This document shows, in pieces, positions 45,219 through 54,927 of a stretch of DNA of 64,000 nt. The position numbers and the translations under genes are program-made. The stretch spans positions 1 through 64,000 of the forward strand of contig JAEUHX010000007.1 of NCBI GenBank assembly GCA_016792805.1, read 5' to 3'. Source of the stretch: Planctomycetota bacterium. GTDB taxonomy: Bacteria; Planctomycetota; UBA1135; JACQFD01. Within the stretch, counting starts at the first letter, position 1; each line of letters opens with the position of its first letter. A model generated the notes under the pieces. It searched no databases. It saw only the letters and a list, made by a program, of their open reading frames with translations, and had not been told where the DNA came from.

Positions 45219-45955
45219 TATAGATCCACCGGATCGATGCCGATCTGTGACACAAGCTCTGCGAGGCTCGTGACGCGCAAGCTCGGGCGCACCCGCGATT
45301 GCGTCGGCGGTGTGGCGCCGCCCGCGCGCCCGGAGCGCCGGTCGACCCAGACGGTGCGCAACGAAAGCGCCGTGGCGGGGCCGATGTCGTGGTAAAGGCT
45401 CTGCGCCACGTGCACCACTTCCTGCGGCGCCATCTGCAGCCGACGAAGCGCCACCTTCCAATGATCGGGCGCCGGCTTGTAGGAGCGGATCTCGTCGGCC
45501 GTTACGACTTCGTCGAAGCGCACGCCCAATCTTTTTTCTGTTTCATCAAATAGATCGCGATCGACGTTTGAGCAGACGCACAGCTTGAATCGGCTCTGCA
45601 GCGCGCGCAGCGCTTTTGTGGTGTCCTCAAAAATGGGCCAATGGGGCAGACCGCGGACGAGCGCGTCGGGGTCGCGCACGGGCGCCTGCGCCTGCTGCGC
45701 CACGTCCACGAGCGCGGCCCGCAGCACGTCTCGATAGGGGCGGAACGGCCCAGCTTCGGCGCGCGGCTCCGCTTCGGCGTACCAACGGAGGCACTGCTCG
45801 TCGCTCGCTCGCAGCGTCGCCGCCAAGCCCGCGCGGAGGTCGGCGGCGAGCCCCGTCTCCCAGTCGACCAACGTCCCGTAGCAATCGAACGTGAGCGCTC
45901 GAATGGCGCCCCACGGGATTTCCGAGTGTTGGGGTGACATCGGCCGCGTGCCCAT
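45218..45955 (-). CDS. HAD-superfamily hydrolase (haloacid-dehalogenase type II)
   Basis: A 245-residue HAD enzyme. Motif I is LTFDCYGTLVDWE (the nucleophile Asp in the type II dehalogenase form). Motif II is CVCSNVDRDLFDET, and motif III/IV lies in RSYKPAPDHWKVAL and VAQSLYHDIGPATALSLRTV. Type II members act on 2-haloacids or small phosphates; the true substrate is unknown. First gene of the operon with the propeller and the glycosyltransferase. Confidence 0.9.
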   Translation of the reverse strand: MGTRPMSPQHSEIPWGAIRALTFDCYGTLVDWETGLAADLRAGLAATLRASDEQCLRWYAEAEPRAEAGPFRPYRDVLRAALVDVAQQAQAPVRDPDALVRGLPHWPIFEDTTKALRALQSRFKLCVCSNVDRDLFDETEKRLGVRFDEVVTADEIRSYKPAPDHWKVALRRLQMAPQEVVHVAQSLYHDIGPATALSLRTVWVDRRSGRAGGATPPTQSRVRPSLRVTSLAELVSQIGIDPVDL

Positions 45956-46039
45956 GGCGGCAGTGTCGCGCGCCGCTATCGCTCTGTCGATCGGCCCGTC
46001 GGCAGGCGCCGCCCGCGCAAAGAGGTCGGCGGCGTACCC

Positions 46040-46312
46040 TCAGTCGCCCCGTTCGGGGCCGCCTCGAAACATCAGCCGCTCGAGGCGGCGGTTGTATTGG
46101 TAATCGGAGCGAAGCGCCTCCGCCTCGGCCTCGAGTCCTGCAATCTCCTGCTGGAGCGCGAGCCGGCGCGACTCGAGCTGCTCGTGCCGGCTGTAGGACG
46201 CCCGACGCGCCGACGCGGCGGGAAGCGTGCCCATGGTGACCAGCAACGCGGCAAGGGCCGCGAGGATCACCGTGGGAATGGGGAGAGACCAGTGCGTCGT
46301 GCGGGCGTCCAT
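46040..46312 (-). CDS. ftsB: FtsB/DivIC-like cell-division protein
   Basis: A 90-residue bitopic protein: one membrane helix (IPTVILAALAALLVTMGTLP) and then a short coiled coil (HEQLESRRLALQQEIAGLEA EAEALRSDY, split here). This is the septum-initiator pattern. It follows eno by 24 bp on the same strand, the same neighbourhood as ftsB in many bacteria, which supports the call despite the short length. Together with FtsL and FtsQ it would activate septal wall synthesis. Confidence 0.8.
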   Translation of the reverse strand: MDARTTHWSLPIPTVILAALAALLVTMGTLPAASARRASYSRHEQLESRRLALQQEIAGLEAEAEALRSDYQYNRRLERLMFRGGPERGD

Positions 46313-46336
46313 GGGAATCAGCGCTCGCGCGAGAAG

Positions 46337-47896
<1,560 letters not shown>

Positions 47897-47900
47897 TCAA

Positions 47901-48854
47901 CTATGCCGGGGGCTTCTCGCCTTCGGTCTCGCCCTTCTTTTTCTTGCCGCCGGCCGGGGGAGCGCCGCCGGCCGGGGGAGCGCCGCCGGCCGGGGGCGTT
48001 CCATCGCCGCCAGACTCGCCGCCCTTGTTCTTCTTGCCGCCGCCGCCAAAGCCTTTCTTGAAGGTTTCCACGGCCGAGGCGAGTTCGTCTTTTGTGAGCG
48101 TGCCGTCGCCGTCGGCGTCGGCCATGGCGAACCCCTGCTTCATGAAGGGCCACTCATCCTCCGAGACCTTGCCGTCTTTATTGGCATCCATGCTGGCAAG
48201 CATCTCTTCGGGGGATTTGTTCATGAGGTCGGAGAGCTTCTTGTTGCCGCCCTTGCCGCTGCGGCCGCCCGCGGTGCCGCGGAACTCTTCCTTGGAGATG
48301 CGGTCGTCACCGTCGACGTCGACCTGCGCGAACCAGCCCTCGGGAAGGGCGAACTCCTCGGCCGTCACTTTGCCGTCTTTATTGGCATCCATGCGCTCGA
48401 GGTGAGCCTTGGCGGCATCGCCGCCCTTCTTGTTGTCTTCACTCTTTTCCTTGTCTTTCTCCTTGTCCTTTTCCTTTTCTTTGTCTTTCTCGGCGTTGCG
48501 GCCCTTGCCCTCGCCGGGCGGATTCGAGCCCTCGCGCTCTTTGTCGGGCTTCTCGCCGTCCTTGCGCTCGCGCTCGTTCTCCCTCGCCTGTTGGCCGATG
48601 TTCTTCTCGGGCGGGAGCTTCGCGAGCTCGTTGCGATCGAGCGACTTGTCACTATTGCGATCAAGCCAGGCGAAGGTGCCCTTCTTCATCTCTTCCGACG
48701 TGATGAACTCGTCCTTGTCGGCGTCGAGTTTGTCGAACTGCATGCCGGCGAGAAGCTGGCGCATCGGGGGAAGCCAGCCGCCAGCGTTGCCGCCCTTTCC
48801 TTGGGGAACGGCGGGGACGGGAAGCGAGAGGAGCAGCAATGTCAGCGAGAGCAT
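47901..48854 (-). CDS. Secreted EF-hand protein with six calcium loops
   Basis: A 317-residue protein with a signal peptide (MLSLTLLLLSLPVPAVPQ). Six canonical EF loops lie in three pairs: residues 44-55, 65-76, 156-167, 179-190, 223-234 and 246-257, all with acidic positions 1, 3, 5 and 12 kept. Between pair 1 and pair 2 is a ~60-residue highly charged linker (KEKDKEKDKEK). The C terminus carries three direct repeats of an 18-bp unit (PPAGGA) and a Lys-rich end. Bacterial secreted EF-hand proteins of this kind bind calcium outside the cell. Single gene with its own terminator. Confidence 0.88.
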   Translation of the reverse strand: MLSLTLLLLSLPVPAVPQGKGGNAGGWLPPMRQLLAGMQFDKLDADKDEFITSEEMKKGTFAWLDRNSDKSLDRNELAKLPPEKNIGQQARENERERKDGEKPDKEREGSNPPGEGKGRNAEKDKEKEKDKEKDKEKSEDNKKGGDAAKAHLERMDANKDGKVTAEEFALPEGWFAQVDVDGDDRISKEEFRGTAGGRSGKGGNKKLSDLMNKSPEEMLASMDANKDGKVSEDEWPFMKQGFAMADADGDGTLTKDELASAVETFKKGFGGGGKKNKGGESGGDGTPPAGGAPPAGGAPPAGGKKKKGETEGEKPPA

Positions 48855-49154
48855 CGGGTTCTCCGGAATGCGTGGAAGCCCATTGAACCAAGGCGCGGTT
48901 CGAAGGTTCCGCCCTGGGGATGGAACGCGCCGGACACTCTACCGCGGAGTGGCGGTGGTGCGACGTGGGCGTCGCGCGCAGGAGCGACGCGGTGGGCGCG
49001 TGGGCAGGGGCGTCGTGGCGCGGCTCCCTCGCCCTAAGTGGCTGGCCGAGCTTAAGTTCTGGCGGGAGGGGCGCATCGGAGTCGGTTGGCGCCGACGAGC
49101 AGGTGGCTGGGGGCGTCTTCGAAGCAGAAGCCGCAATGCGGCAGGAGCTTCCCC
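48855..49154. other. 300-bp intergenic gap between divergent genes
   Basis: GC-rich sequence rich in GGGCG and GTGGGCG runs between the EF-hand gene (minus) and the OB-like gene (plus). Both promoters should lie here, but I see no convincing elements, RNA gene or coding remnant. AGGAG eight bases before 49155 is the plus-strand ribosome-binding site. Confidence 0.4.
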
Positions 49155-49649
49155 ATGGTGCGCGTGGACTTCACACAAGTGGATGATGCAGACAACTACG
49201 TGAGCGTTCCCAATGGAACGTACCTCTGCCGGATCGGCGAGGTGCGCGCTCGCATCGGCGACGACGGCGCCGAGCGATGGGGCGTTCGATGGATCGTGGC
49301 CGACGGCCCCTATGCCGGGCGAACGGCGGCTTGGGATGCGCTGACTTTCAGCGCCAAGGGGCTGCGGCGCGCGAAGATCATTCTTCAGCGGCTGGCCGTG
49401 CCGGTGGATGGGCCGCAGGAGCTGCGCCCGGCGGATATCGAAGGTCGCGTGGCGCGGGTGACGGTCTATGCCCGCGAGCGGCTCGACCCGATCACGCAGC
49501 GTCGCGTGATCTCGAATCGCGTTCCCTTCGCCGGCGTCGAGACGGCGACCGAGGAGGAGCGGCAGCTCGCGCAGCTCGGACGGGGCTCAGAGCCGGCGAT
49601 GGGAGAGCTCCCAGCCGACGCCTTCTCCGAGGAAGGGCTGGAAGATTGA
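49155..49649 (+). CDS. Possible OB-fold (DUF669-like) protein
   Basis: A 164-residue protein beginning MVRVDFTQVDDADNYVSVPN with the pattern VPNGTYLCRIGEVRARIGDD, WGVRWIVADGPYAGRTAAWD, TFSAKGLRRAKIILQRL and EGRVARVTVYARE. That layout resembles small DUF669-like, phage-type single-stranded-DNA-binding proteins of OB fold, with an acidic C-terminal tail. The match is by pattern only. It is well placed behind an AGGAG and precedes the accessory patch. Confidence 0.5.
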   Translation: MVRVDFTQVDDADNYVSVPNGTYLCRIGEVRARIGDDGAERWGVRWIVADGPYAGRTAAWDALTFSAKGLRRAKIILQRLAVPVDGPQELRPADIEGRVARVTVYARERLDPITQRRVISNRVPFAGVETATEEERQLAQLGRGSEPAMGELPADAFSEEGLED

Positions 49650-49940
49650 TGAGCTGATTCCGGTTCTGACGCATCCGCGGTGCGGGCGCGATGCTCTCGA
49701 GCTGTCGTATGCGCACCGCGGGCGCCCCGCTAGCCAACTGTAAATAAGCTATCCGACTGTGAAACAAAGATCGAACTATGATATCACTATTTTAATGTGA
49801 AGTGGGGTTGGCGCGTGGAGGACGTTTCAAAAGTCAGTCGGACTGTGAAGGGGCCCTCCAGGGCAATTCCGTGCCGGTGCTCTGGGTAGCGATGAAGAAT
49901 CCACTTCTGAGTATGATCTTCTACAGGCTTCTCTTCATCC

Positions 49941-49990
49941 GCGCGCGCATGCGCGCGCGAGATCGTCTCGGGCAAGCCCGAGCCCTACGG
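49941..49990 (-). repeat. Double-hairpin repeat, copy 3 (inverted)
   Basis: Read on the minus strand: CCGTAGGG, then the hairpin CTCGGGC-tt-GCCCGAG, an 8-base spacer, then the 18-bp palindrome GCGCGCGCATGCGCGCGC (49941-49958). Same layout as copies 1 and 2 but inverted and inside the MITE-like element. Confidence 0.7.
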
Positions 49991-50066
49991 CAGAACCTAT
50001 GCCTGCACAGATACGGGATGGCGTGGAAAAGGGCGTGAGTCAATCTTGATGTGCACTGATTTTGAT

Positions 50067-50116
50067 CCGTAGGGTCGGCGCTCGCGCCGAACAATGGCGC
50101 GGGGCTTGCCCCGCGC
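50067..50116 (+). repeat. Double-hairpin repeat, copy 2
   Basis: CCGTAGGG (50067-50074), hairpin TCGGCG-ctcg-CGCCGA (50075-50090), a short spacer, then GCGCGGGGC-tt-GCCCCGCGC (50097-50116). It matches copy 1 at 35345 in layout and differs in stem sequence, with paired changes on both arms. Confidence 0.75.
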
Positions 50117-50218
50117 GATGAGGAATCGGTACCGAGATACTTCATTCGGCGGCGCATGCGGCGCCGAATCGCCATGGGCACGGCTGACTTTTGAAACGTC
50201 CTCCGTGCGCCAACCGGT

Positions 50219-50288
50219 TTCGCGGGGCTGTGGCCCCGCGAAGGTCCGAATCGATCGTCGGCTTTTTCATCCGCGCGCGTGCGCGCAA
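50219..50288. repeat. Two further GC hairpins next to the MITE-like element
   Basis: TTCGCGGGGC-tgtg-GCCCCGCGAA at 50219-50242 (10-bp stem) and GCGCGC-gt-GCGCGC at about 50274-50287. The second is preceded by TTCATCC like the palindrome of copy 3. Probably a degenerate fourth member of the double-hairpin family. Confidence 0.5.
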
Positions 50289-50333
50289 CCGATGTCTCAC
50301 AGAAAGCCATGAGGCAGGCACACGCCACAGCTC

Positions 50334-51467
50334 TCACCTCACGTACAGCTCGTCGGGAGTGCTTATTTGTATCTCCATGCCGTTTATCTGTCGTGAATAG
50401 GCAATTTCAGCGGCCGGCGTGAGAAGATAATTTCTTCCCTGCGGATAGATGCTGCGGAACTTCTTGAGGTGGGTCCCATCGAATGCACTGGGATCCCATG
50501 TGCATTCGATCGCATCGACGGCGTCGCGACCGCGCCTCACCACGAAATCAACTTCGTGTCTAGCCTTATCGCGCCAATAGTGAATCGACGTAGCTGGCAG
50601 ATGCGCCTGCAGGTGTTCCAAGACGAGGTGCTCCCACAAGACCCCTAGATCCGTCGCGCGCAGCGGATCCCACCCGCGCGCGAAGCTCACAAAGCCGGTG
50701 TCAAATAAATATACTTTCGGTGCTTTTACAATTTCTCCGCGGCCGTCGCTGTGGTAAGGGCGCACGAGTGTTGCCGCATGGGTGATTTCAAGAGCCCGCA
50801 GATGGCTCTCGACAGTAGGGCGCGAGATGCCAAGCGCGGTCGCGGTCTTCGTCGATTCGAAGACGCCGCCACTTTGCCGGAGCATGTACTCGAAGAAGGC
50901 GTTGAAGCGATTCATGTCACGGAAGCCAAATAGCCGCTGAATGTCGCGAGCGAAAAAGGAGTCGAGCCACTCGCGATAGAACGACGGCTTCTTCGAAGGA
51001 GCGAGTAGCGCCGGCGGGAGTCCACCGTGGAACAGCCGCTGCTCGAGCGATGTCCCGAATGTTGCGAACTCCTCCCAAAGGACTGGGAGCATGTGGATCG
51101 TGCGCTTGCGTCCCGTCAGCGTGTCACGGAATTTCTTACTTGCCGCCAGCGTTGAAGAACCGGTGGCTAGAATTCTCAATTTTGGAAACAGATCGGCGCC
51201 AATTTTCAGAACCCGAGATGGGTCGGGCAATTGGTGGATCTCATCGAAGACGATCGCGGGCTTCTTACACCCCTTGAAGAACATCTGCGGATCACGCACG
51301 AGCTCTTCCGTCGCCGGCAGGTCGCAATTGACGAACAGCGTCTCCGACTCGCCAAGGCTCTCGGCAAGTGTTGTCTTACCGCAACGCCGAACGCCGCAGA
51401 GCCAGGCAATGGGCGCTTCGCTCCAGGCCTGCTGCAGCCGTTCTTTCCAGAAGGGTCTGTCGAGCAT
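50334..51467 (-). CDS. AAA ATPase with DUF4143-type C-terminal domain
   Basis: A 377-residue protein. Walker A GVRRCGKTT near residues 25-33, Walker B AIVFDEIHQL near 71-80, and a sensor stretch ILATGSSTLAASK. The C-terminal DUF4143-type domain includes LFHGGLPPALL, ARDIQRLFGFRDM, a winged-helix region (TATALGISRPTVESHLRAL), KVYLFDTGFVSF and the nuclease-like HYWRDKARHEVDFVVRRG. Such proteins are common in accessory regions and have no settled function. The composition is less GC-rich than its surroundings, fitting recent acquisition. Confidence 0.88.
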   Translation of the reverse strand: MLDRPFWKERLQQAWSEAPIAWLCGVRRCGKTTLAESLGESETLFVNCDLPATEELVRDPQMFFKGCKKPAIVFDEIHQLPDPSRVLKIGADLFPKLRILATGSSTLAASKKFRDTLTGRKRTIHMLPVLWEEFATFGTSLEQRLFHGGLPPALLAPSKKPSFYREWLDSFFARDIQRLFGFRDMNRFNAFFEYMLRQSGGVFESTKTATALGISRPTVESHLRALEITHAATLVRPYHSDGRGEIVKAPKVYLFDTGFVSFARGWDPLRATDLGVLWEHLVLEHLQAHLPATSIHYWRDKARHEVDFVVRRGRDAVDAIECTWDPSAFDGTHLKKFRSIYPQGRNYLLTPAAEIAYSRQINGMEIQISTPDELYVR

Positions 51468-51790
51468 GCAGCCGTACTTTACGTCTGGTTCGACCAGATG
51501 CCAAGTACGGTGGCGACTACCTGGGGCCCAATGGCCGGGCAGGCTGCGCGCTGTGGCCCGAGCGTTGGGACGCGGAACAGAGGGACGGCCCGATGACCCA
51601 GATCTTTGGGAGCGGGTGAGCTAGCCACCAATATGGTTTTAAGCTACTGCTGTAAAACAGGTTATGGAGTCTTTTGCTTGGATGAGACCACAGGGGATAG
51701 TCGCCCATGAGCGTGGCCTAGTAAGCAAATGGGCCTGAACAATGATCGGGCGCGGGTGCCCCTAAGGAACTCCCATCCGCGGAGTCCACG
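51468..51790. other. 323-bp gap between the ATPase and fic pseudogene
   Basis: The plus-strand frame here shows Arg/Gly-rich nonsense. A GGGCGCGGGTGCCCC stretch lies near 51750. I see no promoter, RNA gene or coding remnant. The ATPase promoter (minus) and the fic promoter (plus) are expected here. Confidence 0.35.
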
Positions 51791-53023
51791 GTGAGGCGCG
51801 GTCTCGCCGGCATCTGCGTGCTCGGGCCGAGCGTCGATGGCGAAGTCGTTCGCAGCTTCGTGCCGCACTCACTCCCTCCCGCTCCTGCGCTCGAAATCGA
51901 CGGCGCGCGGCGCGAAGAAATCAACCAGGTGCTCCTTGCGATGGGTCGCCTCGACAGCGATTCAGGTCTCTTGCCCGACAGCTCGCTCTTTTCTTCCATG
52001 TACGTCCAAAAGGAGGCGGTGCCTTCCTCTCAAATCGAGGGAACACAATCTTCGCTTTCCGATCTGTTGCTACTCGAGGTCGAGCATGCACCGGACGTTC
52101 CGTTCGATGACGTGCGCGATGTTTCCACCTTCGTCCGCGCGCTCGAACATGGTGTGAAGCGCGCGCGGGAAAGCTTTCCGCTGAGCAACCGGCTCATTCG
52201 AGAGATCCACGCCGAACTCCTTTCCGGGGGCCGTGGCGCCGAGAAACGACCCGGTGAATCTCGAATCACACAAAATTGGCTCGGAGGCAGTCGTTCCGGC
52301 GTTGCCGCATTTGTGCCGCCTCCGCCGGAGCGGCTCGCCGAACGCTTGGGAGCACTCGACGCGTTTCTGCATGACAAGCCGCAGCGCACGTCAACTCTCC
52401 TAAAGGCAGCGCTGGCCAATGCGCAAGTCGCGACAATTCACGCGTTTCTGGACGGCAATGGCCGAGTGGGCCGATTGTTGATTAAACTTCTTTTTGTAGT
52501 AGGAGGTATCCTGAAGGCGCCGCTACTTTGCTGAAGCCTCTACCTGAAGACGCATCGTGAGGAATATTACCGGCTCTTGCACTCGGCACGCGAAGAGGGC
52601 GACTGGGAGGCGTGGATTGCCTTCCTCGTTCGCGGCGTGCGCGAAACCGCCAACCAAGCCGCGCAGACCGCTCGCCGCCTCGTTCAGCTCTTCAATGAAG
52701 ATCACGCCCAAACTCTCCGCCTTGGCCGCTCGGCGGGCTCCGCTCTGCCAGTCCACGATCAACTACAGGCGCAACCGATTCTCTCAATTGCCATGCTGAG
52801 CGATCACACGGGCTTGTCGGTTCCCGCGGTCACCAGCGCCCTTGCCGCTGTGACCAAGAAGTGAATCGTGCGGGAAATCACGGGCAATATGCGCAATCAA
52901 CACTTCGCATTCGATCAATATATGAAAACTCTCGCCGAAGGCACGGCGCCTTTGCGCGAGGTCCGGTCTAGAGGCGGACAGCCGACATGCCAGCTTGCAC
53001 CGATATTCGTTGCGTTCGAATAG
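51791..53023 (+). pseudogene. Fic-family AMPylase gene interrupted by two in-frame TGA codons
   Basis: The whole length reads in one frame as a class II Fic protein. The N-terminal inhibitory helix has SSQIEGTQSSL near residues 79-89 (S/T-x-x-x-E-G). The active-site motif IHAFLDGNGRVGR is intact near residues 216-228. A winged-helix C-terminal part follows (LSDHTGLSVPAVTSALAA; REITGNMRNQHFAFDQY). The frame is broken by TGA at 52532-52534, directly after the active-site helix region, and by TGA at 52862-52864, where the family usually has Gly before IVREITG. No frameshift is needed. Fic proteins transfer AMP to target proteins. As read, only a truncated 247-residue protein would be made. Confidence 0.8.
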
Positions 53024-54653
53024 ATCCATCCAACACGCGAACCTGCACCAAATACTCTCCTGGGCAAAGGTAGACATGTCCGCGCCTCCCCGACTTCAGA
53101 TTCGGGGAAACGACATAATTCGCGACGACGTTGCCAGTCTTCTCATCGGCTACCTCCACTCTCGCAGCGCTGGTGAGCGACGAGCTGTCGATCTCAACTT
53201 CGATGGCAGAGTCCAGCGTAAGTTGCACTTCCCGACACTCGGTACCGCGTTCGATTCTCTGAGCCGCGTACGCGAGCGAAGGAGCCTTTCTCGACGCGCG
53301 CACGACGAATGGCGTTGTCGGCAAGTTCTCTAGATCAAACTTTCCATCCCGCCCAGACTCTGTCCTTCCCAAGACTGCGCTCGAAGTGCCGAGATAATCG
53401 GCACTGACACACTCGATGTCGCACGCGCACGCACTCCCGCCAGGATCCACAGTAACTCCCCGCAAGGTTCGCCCCTGCTCCATCTCGACAGGGCTCATCC
53501 TCGTTGTACGACCGCCTTCCACAACAACCCGCTGAACGTGAGTTCCATACCCAGCCGCGATCACAGTAATTAGCCAGCTGCCTGGTGCCAAATCGGTCAG
53601 TCTCACGTGGCCACCGGCGTCGGCAGTCGCCTTGTACTCTGGTCGCTTATCATTCACAACCGTTCCGAACGCTTTAACATTCACAGTTTGGATTGCAGTA
53701 CCAGTCTGTCTATCAACGACAACGAACTCCAGAGTGCCACTCGCCTTCGTGAGAGTGTCGCGATCCAAAGTAAACGCTACCGACCTGGTTTCGGGGTTTA
53801 TGCGAACTGATCCAAGGGATGCGCCGTATCGCATTAGGTGCAAATCAGCAACCATCGGCACGTGTAACCGTATGTAGGCGTCGTGCTTAGGGCTCGGAGC
53901 CTCACGGTCAAAGCCCATCGAATTGCCGGGTTGTGTCATCCGAACATCGCGCAAATGACGTCTCGCAACGAGATCGAGATCATCACAAGAAACGCTCTCG
54001 CCTGGCGGGGTTGCCACGAGGAACAATTCGTGGAATAGCTGTGAACGTTGTGCCCACCACGCGGCCTCTTTCACTGGCCTTCCGTCGATGCCAACGAAAT
54101 CGATAAACACAATGGTGTCATCTCTCCACATTCGCAACTCTGTCCGGGACGGCGACGCAGCCAGACGCAGGCTCTGTTCGACCGGCTTATAGCCCACTGC
54201 GAAGGCACCAAGAACAAAGTCTGCTCCCTCTAACCCAGAGAAAGTGAATCGATTTGTTCCGACTAAGGCCCGCTCCATGCGTGGTGAACCCGCTGAGGCG
54301 GAGGTCAAGTGCACCATTGCGTAGTCGATCTGTTCACCGTCGCTCCCAACCAGCCATCCTTCAATTGAGCCAAGGCGAGGGTCACCGACAGCGCGCTCTG
54401 TTGACTTATTCAGATCTGCGCGAGCCACATCGGCGACGGATGCGTTCGGGCTCGTGGTGGGAAATGATGCCGGCGTATCGAACCCCGGTTTTGGCGCTCC
54501 GCGCGACTCCAATGTCGCTGGGTGAGTGACCGCACGTTTCGAGATGTCACCATTTTTGCCCAGGTCTCCGAAGTGGACGATCGCTGCTCCGAGGGTAAGC
54601 AGAGCACAAACTAGAAGTAAGATCGACTTCCTGTGCATTGATCGTGTACCCAT
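52968..54653 (-). CDS. Membrane-anchored protein with carboxypeptidase-regulatory-like domains
   Basis: A 561-residue protein. The ATG at 54653 (GAGG seven bases upstream) is used. One N-terminal hydrophobic helix is present (SILLLVCALLTLGAAIVHFG). After a Ser/Thr-rich linker come several beta-sandwich segments of the carboxypeptidase-regulatory kind: GSIEGWLVGSDGEQIDYAMV, GTLEFVVVDRQTGTAIQTVN, ATADAGGHVRLTDLAPGSWL and FDLENLPTTPFVVRASR. The function is structural or adhesive by family. It is related in type to the partial protein at 62962. Its codon use is visibly less GC-rich than that of the flagellar genes. Its stop region overlaps the end of the fic frame. Confidence 0.7.
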   Translation of the reverse strand: MGTRSMHRKSILLLVCALLTLGAAIVHFGDLGKNGDISKRAVTHPATLESRGAPKPGFDTPASFPTTSPNASVADVARADLNKSTERAVGDPRLGSIEGWLVGSDGEQIDYAMVHLTSASAGSPRMERALVGTNRFTFSGLEGADFVLGAFAVGYKPVEQSLRLAASPSRTELRMWRDDTIVFIDFVGIDGRPVKEAAWWAQRSQLFHELFLVATPPGESVSCDDLDLVARRHLRDVRMTQPGNSMGFDREAPSPKHDAYIRLHVPMVADLHLMRYGASLGSVRINPETRSVAFTLDRDTLTKASGTLEFVVVDRQTGTAIQTVNVKAFGTVVNDKRPEYKATADAGGHVRLTDLAPGSWLITVIAAGYGTHVQRVVVEGGRTTRMSPVEMEQGRTLRGVTVDPGGSACACDIECVSADYLGTSSAVLGRTESGRDGKFDLENLPTTPFVVRASRKAPSLAYAAQRIERGTECREVQLTLDSAIEVEIDSSSLTSAARVEVADEKTGNVVANYVVSPNLKSGRRGHVYLCPGEYLVQVRVLDGSIRTQRISVQAGMSAVRL

Positions 54654-54927
54654 TGTGAGCCTCTTGGCTGAGAGCAACCCCATAATACCCAGACTATCTA
54701 TGGATAACCACTATCAGGCTTGACCTCGAATGAGGTCGACTCCGCGCAAAGCCACAACACCGGATGGATTCTCTCATAGTGGAACCTTGATGGTCCTGCG
54801 ACGAGCGTCGAGCACTGCTCTCATCGGCGCCGCGTCAGTCGGGCAGATGGTTCTGCCGGAATCGCCATCGTGGCGAGCATGCGCTGGTCCAACATGTTCG
54901 GATGCTGATCGCACTCTTGGCGGGCCT

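Larger units (their letters stand above)
49806..50215. mobile_element. MITE-like element bounded by 32-bp inverted repeats
   Basis: The left end 49806-49837 (GGTTGGCGC then GGAGGACG and TTTCAAAAGTCAG) and the right end 50184-50215 are inverted copies with about two mismatches in 32. The 410-bp interior has no credible coding frame but carries two members of the double-hairpin family. No target duplication is obvious. This is the structure expected of a non-autonomous transposable element. It lies in a 684-bp gene-free stretch (49650-50333) next to a DUF4143-type ATPase gene and a broken fic gene. Confidence 0.65.

Noticed and set aside
43777..45273. Long plus-strand open frame opposite the propeller gene
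   Set aside because: Typical GC-driven shadow frame (Ser/Ala/Arg-rich). The minus-strand gene has a signal peptide and propeller motifs.
52532..52534. TGA as selenocysteine in the Fic protein
   Set aside because: Fic families have no selenocysteine at this site, no SECIS-like hairpin is evident, and TGA is used as a normal stop by many genes here. Kept only as an open question.
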